This document shows positions 63,153 through 64,000 of a stretch of DNA of 64,000 nt, one piece after another. Below the pieces are notes generated by a model. It saw nothing but the letters and a program-made list of their open reading frames with translations, was not told the origin of the DNA and ran no database searches. This stretch comes from Paramacrobiotus metropolitanus (lineage: Eukaryota > Tardigrada > Eutardigrada > Parachela > Macrobiotidae), in assembly GCF_019649055.1 (NCBI RefSeq), contig NW_026570226.1, positions 1,178,001 to 1,242,000 of the forward strand, given 5' to 3'. The first letter of the stretch is position 1; each line of letters opens with the position of its first letter. Both the position numbers and the translations under genes were made by a program.

Positions 63153-64000
63153 ATGTTTGAAGTCGATGGCTCAGCACAAACAACGCCATCGCCGACCAAT
63201 GACGTCATCGGCGCGTCTGGCCCGTCCAAACCGGACCATGAGCCAATTGTGGACCTGGCACAACTAAACAGGGCCACAGCCAGGATGGACCTTAATCAGC
63301 CCACCTGGGACATAAACAGCGCCAGCGTCACCCCGCCAAAGCTGATCCAGGCAACCCGGCCCGAGGAGATCGACGAAGTCGACCAACTTCGGACCACAGT
63401 ACGGGACCTGACTAAACAGCTGGCAGATATTACAGAGGCAACCCTGCTATCCGAACGTTGGATGCAGGACGAGATCTGCAGACACAAAGACCTTGCGGTC
63501 CAATCGGACGCAGAGGTTAAACGTGTCTCGGCCATACTGGCCCAGACCCAACTTGAGCTAACCCAGCTCAAGTTGTCACCATGTCCCAATGCTGAGCGAG
63601 ACCAGCTCGGCAGGACAATCCACAGCCTAGAAATGGCTGTGGCGGGACTCGAAGCTTTGCTCACCTCTACGAGGACTGAGCTGGCCAAAGCCAAGGATGA
63701 CTTGACTGCGGCCCGGACCACAATCGATGAAACCGATTCAGAGGCGGACCGCCTCTCGAACGAAAATGAGCGTCTTACCGACGACTTGGCCAACCTGCAG
63801 GACGAAATCAACCGCCTGCGGAACGGCTACAATCTTCTTTATGAGAGCCACCAAAATCTCATGAAGACGATCCAACAAGGAGGACTGTTGAGCCAAACGG
63901 TTCAACAGAAGGAGGCACAGAACGTGCAACTCCAGCAACAGATCGTTGCCCTCCAGAGCCAGCTCAAGACCGAATCAACCATTCGGGTCCAACTTGAGCA
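63153..64000 (+). CDS. Coiled-coil ORF 2 of the retroelement (runs off the window)
   Basis: The frame is open from 63048 to the window end; the first ATG is at 63153, giving at least 282 codons. After about 90 polar residues it becomes a long heptad-rich coiled coil from 'EEIDEVDQLRTTVRDLTKQL' onward, including 'RLSNENERLTDDLANLQDEI', with no Pro/Gly breaks over most of its length except 'SPCPNAER'. It lies in the -1 frame relative to ORF 1, so it could be made by frameshifting or by independent initiation. No capsid, protease or RT motif is visible before the window ends. Confidence 0.65.
   Translation, partial: MFEVDGSAQTTPSPTNDVIGASGPSKPDHEPIVDLAQLNRATARMDLNQPTWDINSASVTPPKLIQATRPEEIDEVDQLRTTVRDLTKQLADITEATLLSERWMQDEICRHKDLAVQSDAEVKRVSAILAQTQLELTQLKLSPCPNAERDQLGRTIHSLEMAVAGLEALLTSTRTELAKAKDDLTAARTTIDETDSEADRLSNENERLTDDLANLQDEINRLRNGYNLLYESHQNLMKTIQQGGLLSQTVQQKEAQNVQLQQQIVALQSQLKTESTIRVQLE

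Larger units (their letters stand above)
61051..64000 (+). mobile_element. LTR retroelement, 5' part (continues beyond the window)
   Basis: A complete 5' LTR is followed directly by a primer-binding site, a roughly 1-kb structured leader and two overlapping ORFs. The coding part (from about 62400) is clearly more GC-rich than the AT-rich host sequence. Reverse transcriptase, integrase and the 3' LTR must lie to the right, so the superfamily (Ty3, BEL/Pao or retrovirus-like) cannot be decided. The open frames and perfect LTR ends suggest a young copy. Confidence 0.85.

Overview
The window is animal nuclear DNA. Genes are split into short exons by GT-AG introns of about 50 to 800 bp, intergenic spaces are short, and almost every gene is a recognisable metazoan orthologue. 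The compact layout and an Egalitarian (dynein adaptor) homologue point to a small ecdysozoan. A tardigrade fits best, but this is inference from gene content and cannot be proved from the sequence.

Layout, left to right: the last codons of a WD-repeat-like gene (+); TMEM19 (-); the unfolded-protein-response sensor IRE1 (-); the N-glycan mannosyltransferase ALG9 (+), with a MITE-like element in its intron; an Egalitarian-like gene (-); a 2.7 kb stretch without a gene; NOP14 (-) head-to-head with GMPPA (+); the CORVET subunit VPS8 (-, more than 7 kb, many exons); a secreted cysteine-repeat protein (+); a cytosolic sulfotransferase (-); a LINE 3'-end fossil; a YjdF/DUF2238 membrane protein of bacterial type (-); ECSIT (+); the Rab7 GEF subunit MON1 (+); a mariner (maT-like) transposase relic; two tandem secreted PQQ/L-sorbosone-dehydrogenase-like genes (+) with a pogo-like MITE between them; a small charged protein (-); STK11IP (+); a glycine-N-acyltransferase-like gene (-) whose 5' end is hit by a solo LTR; and finally the 5' part of an LTR retroelement that runs off the window end.

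Functionally the window is rich in secretory and endolysosomal housekeeping. ALG9 and GMPPA act on mannose/N-glycan supply, IRE1 monitors ER folding, VPS8 and MON1 act at successive steps of endosome maturation, and STK11IP is a partner of the LKB1 kinase. ECSIT is mitochondrial and NOP14 nucleolar. No operon-like co-regulation is evident, but divergent pairs (NOP14/GMPPA, YjdF-like/ECSIT, charged protein/STK11IP) probably share promoters.

The most unusual content is: (i) the tandem pair of PQQ-dehydrogenase-like genes, which share an identical TATA box but have different intron patterns; (ii) the YjdF-like gene; both are candidates for old lateral acquisition; (iii) the terminal LTR element, with a 7-bp LTR inverted repeat, an initiator-tRNA-Met primer site, a duplicated 108-bp leader block, a perfect leader hairpin, an MGQT-starting gag-like ORF and a second, overlapping coiled-coil ORF. 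Exon sums for TMEM19, ALG9, the Egalitarian-like gene, NOP14, the cysteine-repeat protein, sulfotransferase, YjdF-like, ECSIT, MON1, both PQQ genes and the GLYAT-like gene were checked by hand, and each gives an unbroken reading frame.
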